Source: Sulfurimonas sp. (GTDB taxonomy: Bacteria > Campylobacterota > Campylobacteria > Campylobacterales > Sulfurimonadaceae). Taken from it: DNA of 45,113 bases. This document shows, one piece after another, positions 10,285-17,333 of this stretch (positions are counted from its first letter, which is position 1; each line of letters starts with the position of its first letter). The notes under the pieces were generated by a model, which worked only from the letters and a program-made list of their open reading frames with translations, was not told the DNA's origin and did no database searches. The DNA lies in the NCBI GenBank assembly GCA_027013295.1, contig JALUXP010000093.1, forward strand, positions 1 to 45,113, given 5' to 3'. A program made the position numbers and the translations under genes.

Positions 10285-10378
10285 TCATGTTATAGCATGT
10301 AAACCAAGAGTTTTTACAGCCCTTGTCTTTATCTCTTCCTTGCTTTTTTTAAGCTCTACTTATAAAAGGTGTTTTTAA
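10271..10378 (+). other. Possible 35-codon membrane micro-ORF or gene remnant
   Basis: An ATG overlapping the end of the preceding gene opens a 35-codon frame with one hydrophobic stretch (RVFTALVFISSLLFL). Just after its stop, another frame continues with VFNQERAIIAVGIKV before stopping at about 10420. The two pieces together look like a small decayed gene, or they are chance. There is no convincing ribosome site. The rest of 10379-10448 holds only the probable leader of the next gene. Confidence 0.2.
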
Positions 10379-10448
10379 TCAAGAAAGAGCGATAATAGCT
10401 GTAGGTATTAAAGTCTAATACACTATTTTAAAGACAAAAAGGTTATTT

Positions 10449-10706
10449 ATGAGTAAACATAAAGCAAAAATAGAAAAGTTATATGAGCACCCTCTCTCAG
10501 GCAATATTGACACAACAAAATTGATACATGCACTTGAGCATTATGGAGCAGAGGTAGATATAAACAAACAACATCGCGCACTTGTGCATCTTAATGGTAA
10601 GGAGCATTCTATAACTCTCTCACATAGAAATGAACTCTCTAAAGATGCGGTAGTGAAACTTCGTCATTTTCTTGAAGAAGTTGGGTTAACACAAGATAAA
10701 CTTTAA
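10449..10706 (+). CDS. HicA-like small protein (no HicB neighbour)
   Basis: This is an 85-aa protein with the layout of the HicA/YcfA-like family found widely in Proteobacteria: a charged start (SKHKAKIEKLYEHP), a short segment ending in ALEHYGAEVD, a strand with HRALVHLNGK, a strand with HSITLSHR, and a helix ending in LRHFLEEVGL. HicA proteins have a double-stranded-RNA-binding fold and usually act as mRNA interferases. No HicB antitoxin is adjacent on either side, and the usual catalytic GSHH motif is not clear, so it may not be a toxin. It is convergent with tkt. Confidence 0.55.
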   Translation: MSKHKAKIEKLYEHPLSGNIDTTKLIHALEHYGAEVDINKQHRALVHLNGKEHSITLSHRNELSKDAVVKLRHFLEEVGLTQDKL

Positions 10707-10724
10707 GAGTAAATCTTCGTGTAA

Positions 10725-12644
10725 CTATTTGATTTTATTTAAGATTGCTTCAACAGTAAAACCAAATTTCTCAAACAGTTGCCCAGCTGGTGCTGATGCA
10801 CCAAAAGTGTCCATAGCGATCACTTCATCAGCTAGCTTGTACCATTCTAAGCCTCGTGCCGCTTCTATAGCTACTTTCTTTGTATCTTGTTTGATAATGC
10901 TCTCTATGTAGGCTTTATCTTGTTCTATAAAAAGGTCATAACAAGGTACAGACACTACATTGACAGGGACATCTTTAGCATTGAGTGCATCTTTGGTTTT
11001 AAGTGCTAGTTCCACTTCACTCCCTGAAGCCATAAGTGTGATGAGAGCATTTTCATCAGAAGCTACCAAGTAGCCACCCTGTGATGCACTACCACTCACA
11101 GCACTTGGAACTACTGCTAAGTTTTGACGAGAACATACAAATGCTGATGGAGATTTACTCATAGTAAGTGCCGTTTTCCAAGCTTCTACATTTTCTGCAC
11201 CATCTGCTGGTCGCCATACATAAAAGTTAGGAAGAGCACGAAACTGAGAAAGATGCTCTATAGGTTGATGGGTTGGTCCATCTTCACCCACACCGATACT
11301 ATCATGTGTCCAGATAAAGAACTGTTGGATGCCAGTGAGTGCTGCGATGCGAGCTGCTGGTTTGAGATAGTCTGAGAACACAAAAAATGTCGCTGAAAAA
11401 GGGAGCAGTGGACCATAAAGTGCCATCGCATTGACTATGGAAGCCATCGCATGTTCACGGATACCAAAATAGATATTACGCCCTTTTGGATAGATACCCA
11501 TATCGTTCAAGTTAGTCTTATTTGATGGTGACAAATCTGCACTCCCGCCCAAGAAAGAGGGAATACCCCTTGCAATAGCATTCATAATCTTACCATTTGT
11601 TCCACGAGTAGCTTCTGCTTTGTCAAATACAGGATACTCGATACGAGAAAAATCAGGATTTTGCAAGGCATCTAATGTCTCATTTTGCTCCATCAAAGGC
11701 ATAGTTTTAAGTGAATGGTTCCACTCTCTCTCAAGCAAGTCACCCTCTTCTATAGTGCATCTAAATCTTAACATCACATCCTCAGGGACAAAGAATTTTT
11801 TATCAGGGTCAAAACCTGCATCTTTTTTCGCTTGAGCAATAACATCTTCACCGAGTGGTGCTCCGTGAGCATGATGTGAACCCTCTAGTTTTCCAGCACC
11901 CTTCGCGATGATAGTATGTGCTATGATAATAGTTGGTTTTGTATTTGCTTTTGCACTTGTGAAGGCTTTGTCTATCGCATCATAATTATGTCCATCACAC
12001 TCTAGCACATCCCAACCTTGTGACTCAAATCTTTTTGTAATGTCTTCAGAGATAGAGAGATCAGTTGAGCCTTCGATAGTGATACGGTTAGAATCATAAA
12101 TAAGGATGAGATTATCAAGTTTGTTATGTCCAGCGATAGAACAAGCTTCATAAGAGATGCCCTCTTCTAAGTCGCCATCACCACATAGGCAGTAAACATT
12201 ATGATCTATCATCTTTGCTGTTTCACTATTTACCTGTTCACCCATAAACTTACTTGCCATAGAAAAACCAACAGCATTTGCAATACCCTGACCAAGTGGA
12301 CCAGTTGTAATCTCTATCCCCTTAGTATGACCATATTCTGGATGCCCTGGAGTGCGTGAATCTAGTTGACGGAAGTTTTTAAGATCCTCCATCTCTAAGC
12401 CATAACCCCAAAGATAATAAAGAGAGTAGATAAGCCCTGTCGCATGACCACCAGAAAAAACTAAACGATCACGATTTAAAAAGTCTGGGTTTTTAGGGTT
12501 ATGATTTAAATGTTCACTAAGAACTACTGCAATATCTGCAAGTCCCATCGGTGCACCTGGGTGTCCAGAGTTTGCCGCTTGAACCATATCTGCTGCTAAA
12601 AATCTTATAGTGTCTGCCATTTTTTGGCGAATAACATTGCTCAT
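10725..12644 (-). CDS. tkt: Transketolase
   Basis: Transketolase moves two-carbon units between sugar phosphates in the pentose phosphate and Calvin-type pathways using thiamine diphosphate. The 639-aa product has the N-terminal motif SGHPGAPMGLADIA, the TPP/Mg motif beginning GDGDLEEG, the pyrimidine domain with GIREHAM and GPTHQPIEHL, and a C-terminal domain ending near residue 635. Length is normal. It follows ispA with only 3 nt between them, so it is in the same operon (panD-ybaB-PDZ-ispA-tkt in transcription order, interrupted by a decayed antitoxin). Confidence 0.97.
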   Translation of the reverse strand: MSNVIRQKMADTIRFLAADMVQAANSGHPGAPMGLADIAVVLSEHLNHNPKNPDFLNRDRLVFSGGHATGLIYSLYYLWGYGLEMEDLKNFRQLDSRTPGHPEYGHTKGIEITTGPLGQGIANAVGFSMASKFMGEQVNSETAKMIDHNVYCLCGDGDLEEGISYEACSIAGHNKLDNLILIYDSNRITIEGSTDLSISEDITKRFESQGWDVLECDGHNYDAIDKAFTSAKANTKPTIIIAHTIIAKGAGKLEGSHHAHGAPLGEDVIAQAKKDAGFDPDKKFFVPEDVMLRFRCTIEEGDLLEREWNHSLKTMPLMEQNETLDALQNPDFSRIEYPVFDKAEATRGTNGKIMNAIARGIPSFLGGSADLSPSNKTNLNDMGIYPKGRNIYFGIREHAMASIVNAMALYGPLLPFSATFFVFSDYLKPAARIAALTGIQQFFIWTHDSIGVGEDGPTHQPIEHLSQFRALPNFYVWRPADGAENVEAWKTALTMSKSPSAFVCSRQNLAVVPSAVSGSASQGGYLVASDENALITLMASGSEVELALKTKDALNAKDVPVNVVSVPCYDLFIEQDKAYIESIIKQDTKKVAIEAARGLEWYKLADEVIAMDTFGASAPAGQLFEKFGFTVEAILNKIK

Positions 12645-12647
12645 AAA

Positions 12648-13496
12648 TTAATTCCTATGTCTGTTTATGTATTTTGTAAGTAGTGACGAAAGTTCTTTTT
12701 TCAAGTTTTCATCAAGATTGCTCAACTCATCTTCGAGTTCATCCGCTAAAGTATTTGCTTCTCTCATAGTCTCATCCAAGCCTATCAAAGTAACAAAACT
12801 ATTTTTATCTTCATCATTTCCTGTAAGTTTTCCAGCTTCCTCACAACTCTGAGTTACATCAAGTATATCATCTTGGATTTGAAACAACAACCCAAGTTTT
12901 ATACCAAACTCATAAAGTTTTTCACCTAGTTTTTCTTGACCTACAATTATCGCACCCATCTTGAGTGAAGCCGCTATAAGTTTTGCGGTTTTATTTGTAT
13001 GGAGCACTTTTACATCTTCGATGCTAAGAGGTGTATTTTCAAAGTAACAGTCTATGGCTTGACCCAATACCATACCATTTAAACCACCATTTGATGATAG
13101 TTCTTTGATAAGTTCTACACGAGTATAGTCAGAAAAAGGTGCATTTGCTAAAACTTCAAAAGAGTAGGTATTGAGAGCATCACCGACAAGTATCGCTGTT
13201 ACTTCATCATATACCACATGCAAGGTTGGTTTACCACGGCGAAGAGGTGAATCATCCATAGCTGGTAAATCATCGTGAATAAGAGAGTAAGTGTGAAGCA
13301 GTTCAACTGCATATGCAACATCTCTTGCACCATCAAGCAAGAGAGGGTTAAAAGCTTTTACAACACCTAGCAACAGTGCAGGACGAAACCTTTTTCCACC
13401 AGCGATAAGCATCTCTTGAAGAGCCTTTTCATAAGTAGGGTGGATAGAGTTTGAAATTGGTAAGTTGTCTAATAAAAAGCTCTCAAATTTATGCAT
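12648..13496 (-). CDS. ispA: Polyprenyl (farnesyl/geranyl) diphosphate synthase
   Basis: This 282-aa all-helical prenyltransferase condenses isopentenyl diphosphate with allylic diphosphates. Both aspartate-rich motifs are present: DDLPAMDD (first) followed by RRGKPT, and QIQDDILD (second). GGKRFRPALL precedes the first motif. The short length and the DDxxxxDD form with two residues inserted point to an IspA-type farnesyl or geranyl diphosphate synthase, rather than a long-chain enzyme. An unusual 8-bp direct repeat lies just upstream (13519-13537). Confidence 0.93.
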   Translation of the reverse strand: MHKFESFLLDNLPISNSIHPTYEKALQEMLIAGGKRFRPALLLGVVKAFNPLLLDGARDVAYAVELLHTYSLIHDDLPAMDDSPLRRGKPTLHVVYDEVTAILVGDALNTYSFEVLANAPFSDYTRVELIKELSSNGGLNGMVLGQAIDCYFENTPLSIEDVKVLHTNKTAKLIAASLKMGAIIVGQEKLGEKLYEFGIKLGLLFQIQDDILDVTQSCEEAGKLTGNDEDKNSFVTLIGLDETMREANTLADELEDELSNLDENLKKELSSLLTKYINRHRN

Positions 13497-13518
13497 TTGA
13501 AATTTTAGTGTTTTCTAT

Positions 13519-13537
13519 GTTAATTTGGGGTTAATTT
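13519..13537. repeat. 8-bp direct repeat upstream of ispA
   Basis: GTTAATTT occurs twice, separated by GGG, so the copies are 11 bp apart, about one helical turn. It sits 22-41 nt upstream of ispA and just downstream of the antitoxin remnant. It could be a protein-binding site, but chance in AT-rich DNA is possible. Confidence 0.35.
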
Positions 13538-13559
13538 AGAGGAATCTCTTTTAGGTAAA

Positions 13560-13823
13560 TTAAAAAGAGAGTTTCATTTTTTGTGTAACATACTGATGAA
13601 TTAAAGAAGAAAGTATCGTTTGATACGGAATGTTTAACTCCGCACTTCTTCTTTTTAACATGAGCATATCAAATTCTGGTATTCGAATATTTACATTTTT
13701 AGTTTTTTTCAAAAAATTATTTGCTGCAATTTTTGCTTCTAAAAGTTCCTCTTCAAAGTTTTCAACTCTTGAAAATTCAGATGTTGTTTCAATAGCTTCT
13801 AAAAGGTCTAACCTGGATTCACA
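13560..13823 (-). pseudogene. Truncated CopG/BrnA-like antitoxin remnant
   Basis: An open minus-strand frame of 87 codons runs from a TGA at 13824-13826 to a TAA at 13560-13562. It encodes the typical end of CopG-type antitoxins: an acidic N-terminal stretch (VENFEEELLEAK), AANNFLKKTK, then the ribbon-helix-helix VNIRIPEFDMLMLKRRS and IPYQTILSSLIHQYV. There is no ATG or GTG at the conserved beginning; the first possible starts lie deep inside (TTG in NNFLKK, ATG in FDML). No BrnT toxin is adjacent. It is either a decayed orphan antitoxin or a short DNA-binding protein made from an internal TTG. The other parts of 13497-13864 hold only the repeat and the ispA leader. Confidence 0.6.
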
Positions 13824-13864
13824 TCACTAAGGAATAACCCCAAAACAATTGACTATAAAAATAT

Positions 13865-14857
13865 CTAATATCTCAGAGGATTGATATTTACAAAAAACTG
13901 AAAGTGTTTTCTTGTAAAAAGCAAAGATGCAAAGTGTTTAAAATCATCAATAGTTTCTCTAATATCGGAAATTGAACTTACTTTCTTTCCATTTACTTGA
14001 ATAAGTCTATCTCCTATATCTAAACCATACTTTTCATATTTTTTGCCTATTCTGATGATAGTAAGATTATCGCTAAAATAAAGTCCATTTTGTTCTAAGA
14101 AAGTATCACTAACAAAACCACCACCAAAGCGCTGAGTAGTTTTTGTTGTAATAGATAACTTTTTTCCATCTCTTATGATTTTAATATCAAATTTAGTGCC
14201 GAGTTTACTAAATAAAATTGCCATCATGAAGCTCGAAGCATTTTTAACTCTTTTGCCATTTAAGTGAGTAATGCAGTCATCTTTTTTAAACTTCATATTT
14301 TTATCAAAAGGGTTTACTCTTTTGATGATGATAAGTTTACCCTCATCTATCACCCTAACACCTATGTCTGAATAATATTTGTTTTTTGAATTAATGAAGT
14401 GATCTAAGTATTCTTTTTGGATAATTCCATTTGGAGTAACTAAACCCTCTAAATTACAGCAACTTCCAAGTAGTAAACTAGGAGCAGAGACTACTTTTGT
14501 GTATGTAGCCAAAGTATTTAGACCTATCTGATTAGTTCTTAGTTTGCCTTTTATGACTCGTTTGTCATTAACACTTGCTCGACCTTTTGATATAGAGTTA
14601 TTTATACGAAATGGATATCTAACATAGTTTTTATTTTCAACAAGATAAAGGTTTAAAAATGGATCGTGTTTTATGACTTTTGCATTTGGTAGTGAAGTTG
14701 AATAAATAAGTTTTTGATGATTTTTTAGTGGTATAACTATATTTTGATTTTGAAGAACATGAAGTGAAGATGTTTTGGCTTTGCAGGCTTTGTAACCACC
14801 ATTACAAGCGAGTAGGCTAAGGATAAAAAGATTAAGAGCGAGAAACACTCTTAACAT
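13865..14857 (-). CDS. Double-PDZ predicted lipoprotein
   Basis: This 330-aa protein begins with a signal peptide and a lipobox-like LLAC, placing the lipidated cysteine at residue 18. The middle region carries a short cysteine motif (GSCCNLEGL). Two PDZ-like segments follow: one around FKKDDCITHLNGKRV and one near the C-terminus with GLDIGDRLIQVNGKKV. No protease domain is present, so it probably binds peptides or scaffolds partners in the periplasm. Homologues of similar layout sit next to ybaB-panD in Campylobacter relatives as conserved proteins of unknown function, as far as I recall. It directly abuts ybaB. Function unknown. Confidence 0.8.
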   Translation of the reverse strand: MLRVFLALNLFILSLLACNGGYKACKAKTSSLHVLQNQNIVIPLKNHQKLIYSTSLPNAKVIKHDPFLNLYLVENKNYVRYPFRINNSISKGRASVNDKRVIKGKLRTNQIGLNTLATYTKVVSAPSLLLGSCCNLEGLVTPNGIIQKEYLDHFINSKNKYYSDIGVRVIDEGKLIIIKRVNPFDKNMKFKKDDCITHLNGKRVKNASSFMMAILFSKLGTKFDIKIIRDGKKLSITTKTTQRFGGGFVSDTFLEQNGLYFSDNLTIIRIGKKYEKYGLDIGDRLIQVNGKKVSSISDIRETIDDFKHFASLLFTRKHFQFFVNINPLRY

Positions 14858-15175
14858 TTATTTTGCTCCAAACGGATTCATACCGCCCATATTTCCAAGC
14901 ATGCCCATGGCACTACTTTGTTGGTTTTGTTGCACCATCTTGTTTGCGTCGTTTATAGCGCCGATTAAAAGTATTTGAAGCATATCTTTATCTGTTAAAG
15001 TAGTCTCATCTATCATCAAGTCAACTACCTCCCCATTTCCATTTACACTTAACTCTATCAGACCGCCACCAGTTTTTACACTAAAGACTTTGGATGCTAG
15101 ATCAGATTTTAGTTTCTCTGCATTTTCTTGCATACCCTCTAACATCTTAGACATATCACCCATGTTGCCAAACAT
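14858..15175 (-). CDS. ybaB: YbaB/EbfC nucleoid-associated protein
   Basis: YbaB/EbfC is a small dimeric DNA-binding protein. The 105-aa sequence shows the family pattern: an N-terminal helix (MSKMLEGMQENAEKLKSDL), the beta segment with GGGLIELSVNGNGEVVDLMID, and the helix ILLIGAINDANKMVQQ. The end is Gly/Met-rich. It overlaps the end of panD by 1 nt, so the two are translationally coupled, and the PDZ gene follows directly. Confidence 0.92.
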   Translation of the reverse strand: MFGNMGDMSKMLEGMQENAEKLKSDLASKVFSVKTGGGLIELSVNGNGEVVDLMIDETTLTDKDMLQILLIGAINDANKMVQQNQQSSAMGMLGNMGGMNPFGAK

Positions 15176-15540
15176 TAGATTGAGTTCACAATTTCGTCTA
15201 TGTTGTTGTCTTCATTTAAGAGTACAACTTTTGGTTGGTAAGTCTCTAGGTCTTTTTCATTGTACGAGGCATAAGCCACAATGATGATTTTATCGCCCTT
15301 ATGAACTTTTCTAGCAGCAGCACCATTTAAGCAGATGTCACGCTTGCCTCTCTCACCAAGGATAGTATAAGTTGAAAATCTCTCACCATTATTGATATTA
15401 AGAATTTCTACTTTTTGACCTATTCGTAAATTTGCAGCTTCTAAAAGTTCTTCATCTATAGTGATTGAACCAACATAGTTAAGATTTGCATCTGTAACAG
15501 TTGCACGGTGAATTTTGCTATAAAGCATCTCAATATTCAT
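15175..15540 (-). CDS. panD: Aspartate 1-decarboxylase
   Basis: PanD makes beta-alanine from aspartate for pantothenate and CoA synthesis. The 121-aa proenzyme has the self-cleavage site Gly24-Ser25 (NYVGSITID), where Ser25 becomes the pyruvoyl cofactor. Lys9 in [10 protein letters not shown] and the NGAAAR motif are also present. It overlaps ybaB by 1 nt. Confidence 0.96.
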   Translation of the reverse strand: MNIEMLYSKIHRATVTDANLNYVGSITIDEELLEAANLRIGQKVEILNINNGERFSTYTILGERGKRDICLNGAAARKVHKGDKIIIVAYASYNEKDLETYQPKVVLLNEDNNIDEIVNSI

Positions 15541-15559
15541 TATTTACCCTTGACCTTTT

Positions 15560-15943
15560 TTACATACCCATCTGTTTTTTCATATCCGTTGGAGAGATAG
15601 GCTCATCCCACAGTTGAGCATCAATGACAAACTCTTCGACTACATTTCCACCAATAATATGTTCACTTACAATTTTATCAATTTTTTCTTTAGTTAGAGC
15701 TGTATACATTGTATGACCTGGTTCAACAAGCATAACGGGACCTGAAGAACAACGATTCATACACCCAGTACGAATAGGTTGCACTGTCCCCATGATGCCC
15801 TCTTGCATAAGCTTTTGAGAAAGATATTGAAAAAGTTGTTGGGACTCTGGATTTTGTTGGCTAACACACGATGGTTTTGGCATTCCTGGAGGAGCTGACT
15901 GCTCACATTTAAACATATAAAAAGCTGGTTGTGGGATTCCCAT
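15560..15943 (-). CDS. Thioredoxin-like [2Fe-2S] ferredoxin
   Basis: This 127-aa protein is of the thioredoxin-like [2Fe-2S] ferredoxin type (related to the NuoE fold). Four cysteines, at 13, 26, 61 and 65 (the last two in TGCMNRC), are placed as cluster ligands. It is a stand-alone electron carrier, not fused to NuoE or a hydrogenase. The partner is unknown. It lies 19 nt upstream of panD. An extended -10 at 16009-16014 and an inverted repeat at 15970-15992 lie upstream. Confidence 0.85.
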   Translation of the reverse strand: MGIPQPAFYMFKCEQSAPPGMPKPSCVSQQNPESQQLFQYLSQKLMQEGIMGTVQPIRTGCMNRCSSGPVMLVEPGHTMYTALTKEKIDKIVSEHIIGGNVVEEFVIDAQLWDEPISPTDMKKQMGM

Positions 15944-15969
15944 ATTTGTTTCCTTTGTATTTTTTGCAC

Positions 15970-15992
15970 ATGACTCGTAATAAATGAGTCAT
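15970..15992. repeat. 7-bp inverted repeat in the ferredoxin leader
   Basis: ATGACTC (15970-15976) and GAGTCAT (15986-15992) form an inverted repeat with a 9-nt spacer. It falls downstream of the likely -10 of the ferredoxin gene, where a bound repressor or an RNA hairpin could affect expression. No regulator is identified. Confidence 0.4.
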
Positions 15993-16008
15993 ATCTATTT
16001 TTCGTGAA

Positions 16009-16014
16009 ATTATA
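16009..16014 (-). promoter_or_regulatory. Extended -10 for the ferredoxin-panD operon
   Basis: The minus strand reads TTTTGCTATAAT, a TGn-extended -10, 66 nt before the ferredoxin start. It probably drives ferredoxin-panD-ybaB-PDZ. Confidence 0.5.
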
Positions 16015-16056
16015 GCAAAATATAAATCCTCTTTGATTAAGAAATAACTTTTTAGA

Positions 16057-16062
16057 TATAAT
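16057..16062 (+). promoter_or_regulatory. Probable -10 for the beta-barrel gene at 16095
   Basis: TATAAT lies 32 nt before the TTG start, followed by a TAGGA-like ribosome site at about 16082-16086. Confidence 0.45.
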
Positions 16063-16094
16063 TCAACAAATATTAAGTACCTAGGAACATTTAT

Positions 16095-16649
16095 TTGAAA
16101 AAAATTATACTTTTCTTTTTATTTTGTATAAACTTATTTGCTGAGCCACAAACTTACATAGGTATGAATTATGGTGGAACATATGAAAAATTTACTACTG
16201 CCAAAGCAACAGAGTCTTCACCATTTCTAAATCTAAAAGCAGGGTATGGAGTTCGTGACGGCTATGGGGTTGAAATCTATTTTGAATATGTCCAAAACAA
16301 ATCAAAGATTTTTTCATCCGACCCAGCTACAAAATATGATGGAAATAAATATGCTATCAATATTGCACTTGTCAAATCATTTGACTTTGATATATATGTA
16401 TTACCTTTTGTTAAAGCAGGTTTTGGAGCTGGTTCTTTTAAGGTAGCTAGAACTCTGGATAAACGCCTCTCTTATGGCTCATTTAATCTTGGAACTGGTA
16501 TTTATATTCCCATCACTAAACATTACGATATAGAGTTAGGATATAGGTACAAGTCAATTTCCCACGAAGGATTGAACCTCATATCTCAAACCATAATCCA
16601 TACTGCAAATGCTTATTCAGCTTATGTTGGCTTCAACTTTAGATATTAA
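16095..16649 (+). CDS. Outer-membrane beta-barrel protein
   Basis: The product is 184 aa with a TTG start, supported by the signal peptide that begins at once (MKKIILFFLFCINLFA) and a TAGGA site upstream. After cleavage, alternating polar and aromatic strands (YIGMNYGG, GVEIYFEYVQN, IELGYRYKS) end in a terminal aromatic strand, AYVGFNFRY, the usual BAM recognition signal. This predicts an eight-strand OmpA/OmpW-like barrel. Substrate unknown. The lipoprotein gene follows after 9 nt. Confidence 0.8.
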   Translation: MKKIILFFLFCINLFAEPQTYIGMNYGGTYEKFTTAKATESSPFLNLKAGYGVRDGYGVEIYFEYVQNKSKIFSSDPATKYDGNKYAINIALVKSFDFDIYVLPFVKAGFGAGSFKVARTLDKRLSYGSFNLGTGIYIPITKHYDIELGYRYKSISHEGLNLISQTIIHTANAYSAYVGFNFRY

Positions 16650-16658
16650 GGAAGATTT

Positions 16659-17333
16659 ATGAAATATATAAAAAGTTTATCATTTATCATACTAACACTT
16701 CTTCTGAACTCATGTGGAGACAACACAACAACTCCTGTTACAAAAGATGTAAATAGTATAGGTATAGACAATGGATCACCCATTTATAAGATTTATTCAA
16801 CAGACTTCTATGCTCCTAGTGCTACGGTTTACTTTAATGACAACACGAGTGCAACTATAACTGACAAAGTTGACTGGACTCGATCAGATTCAACCATGCT
16901 TGATATTTCCACAGACTCGACTATACTACCGCTAGTCAATGAAGGAAACTCTACCTTATCTATAAGCTACAAATCTTTTAAAGGTATGGAGGATTCTGTT
17001 ACAGTAGAGATAATTGGTTTAGACTCCAATACCTCTTGGAATATTGTATCAGATATAAATACTACAGGGGAGACAGTTGTATTAAAAGCTGAAGGCAACT
17101 TTACGGATGGAAACAATAGTAAAACCATCATACAAAATATATCTTGGACATCATCAGACATAGCAATAGCTTCTATCACGAGTGAAACTATCGCAGATGT
17201 TACAAAAATTATCAATCCTACCTATACGAAATACACCCTAAAAGCACTCAAAGCAGGTGATGTCAACATCACAGCGACCCTTAAGTTTAACGATATAAAT
17301 GCAAGTCTAAGCAAACACTTTACAATCAATTAG
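16659..17333 (+). CDS. Ig-like (Big_2-type) lipoprotein
   Basis: This 224-aa lipoprotein has a signal sequence and lipobox LLNSC (lipidated Cys19). The rest consists of two repeated bacterial Ig-like units, each with TATVYFNDNTSATIT- or TEVVLK-type strands and a WTSSD/WTRSD turn (DKVDWTRSDSTMLDIS; QNISWTSSDIAIASI). Such domains are usually structural or adhesive on the cell surface. It has a GGAAG ribosome site and shares an operon with the upstream barrel protein. Its stop overlaps that of murE by 4 nt (convergent). Confidence 0.75.
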   Translation: MKYIKSLSFIILTLLLNSCGDNTTTPVTKDVNSIGIDNGSPIYKIYSTDFYAPSATVYFNDNTSATITDKVDWTRSDSTMLDISTDSTILPLVNEGNSTLSISYKSFKGMEDSVTVEIIGLDSNTSWNIVSDINTTGETVVLKAEGNFTDGNNSKTIIQNISWTSSDIAIASITSETIADVTKIINPTYTKYTLKALKAGDVNITATLKFNDINASLSKHFTIN

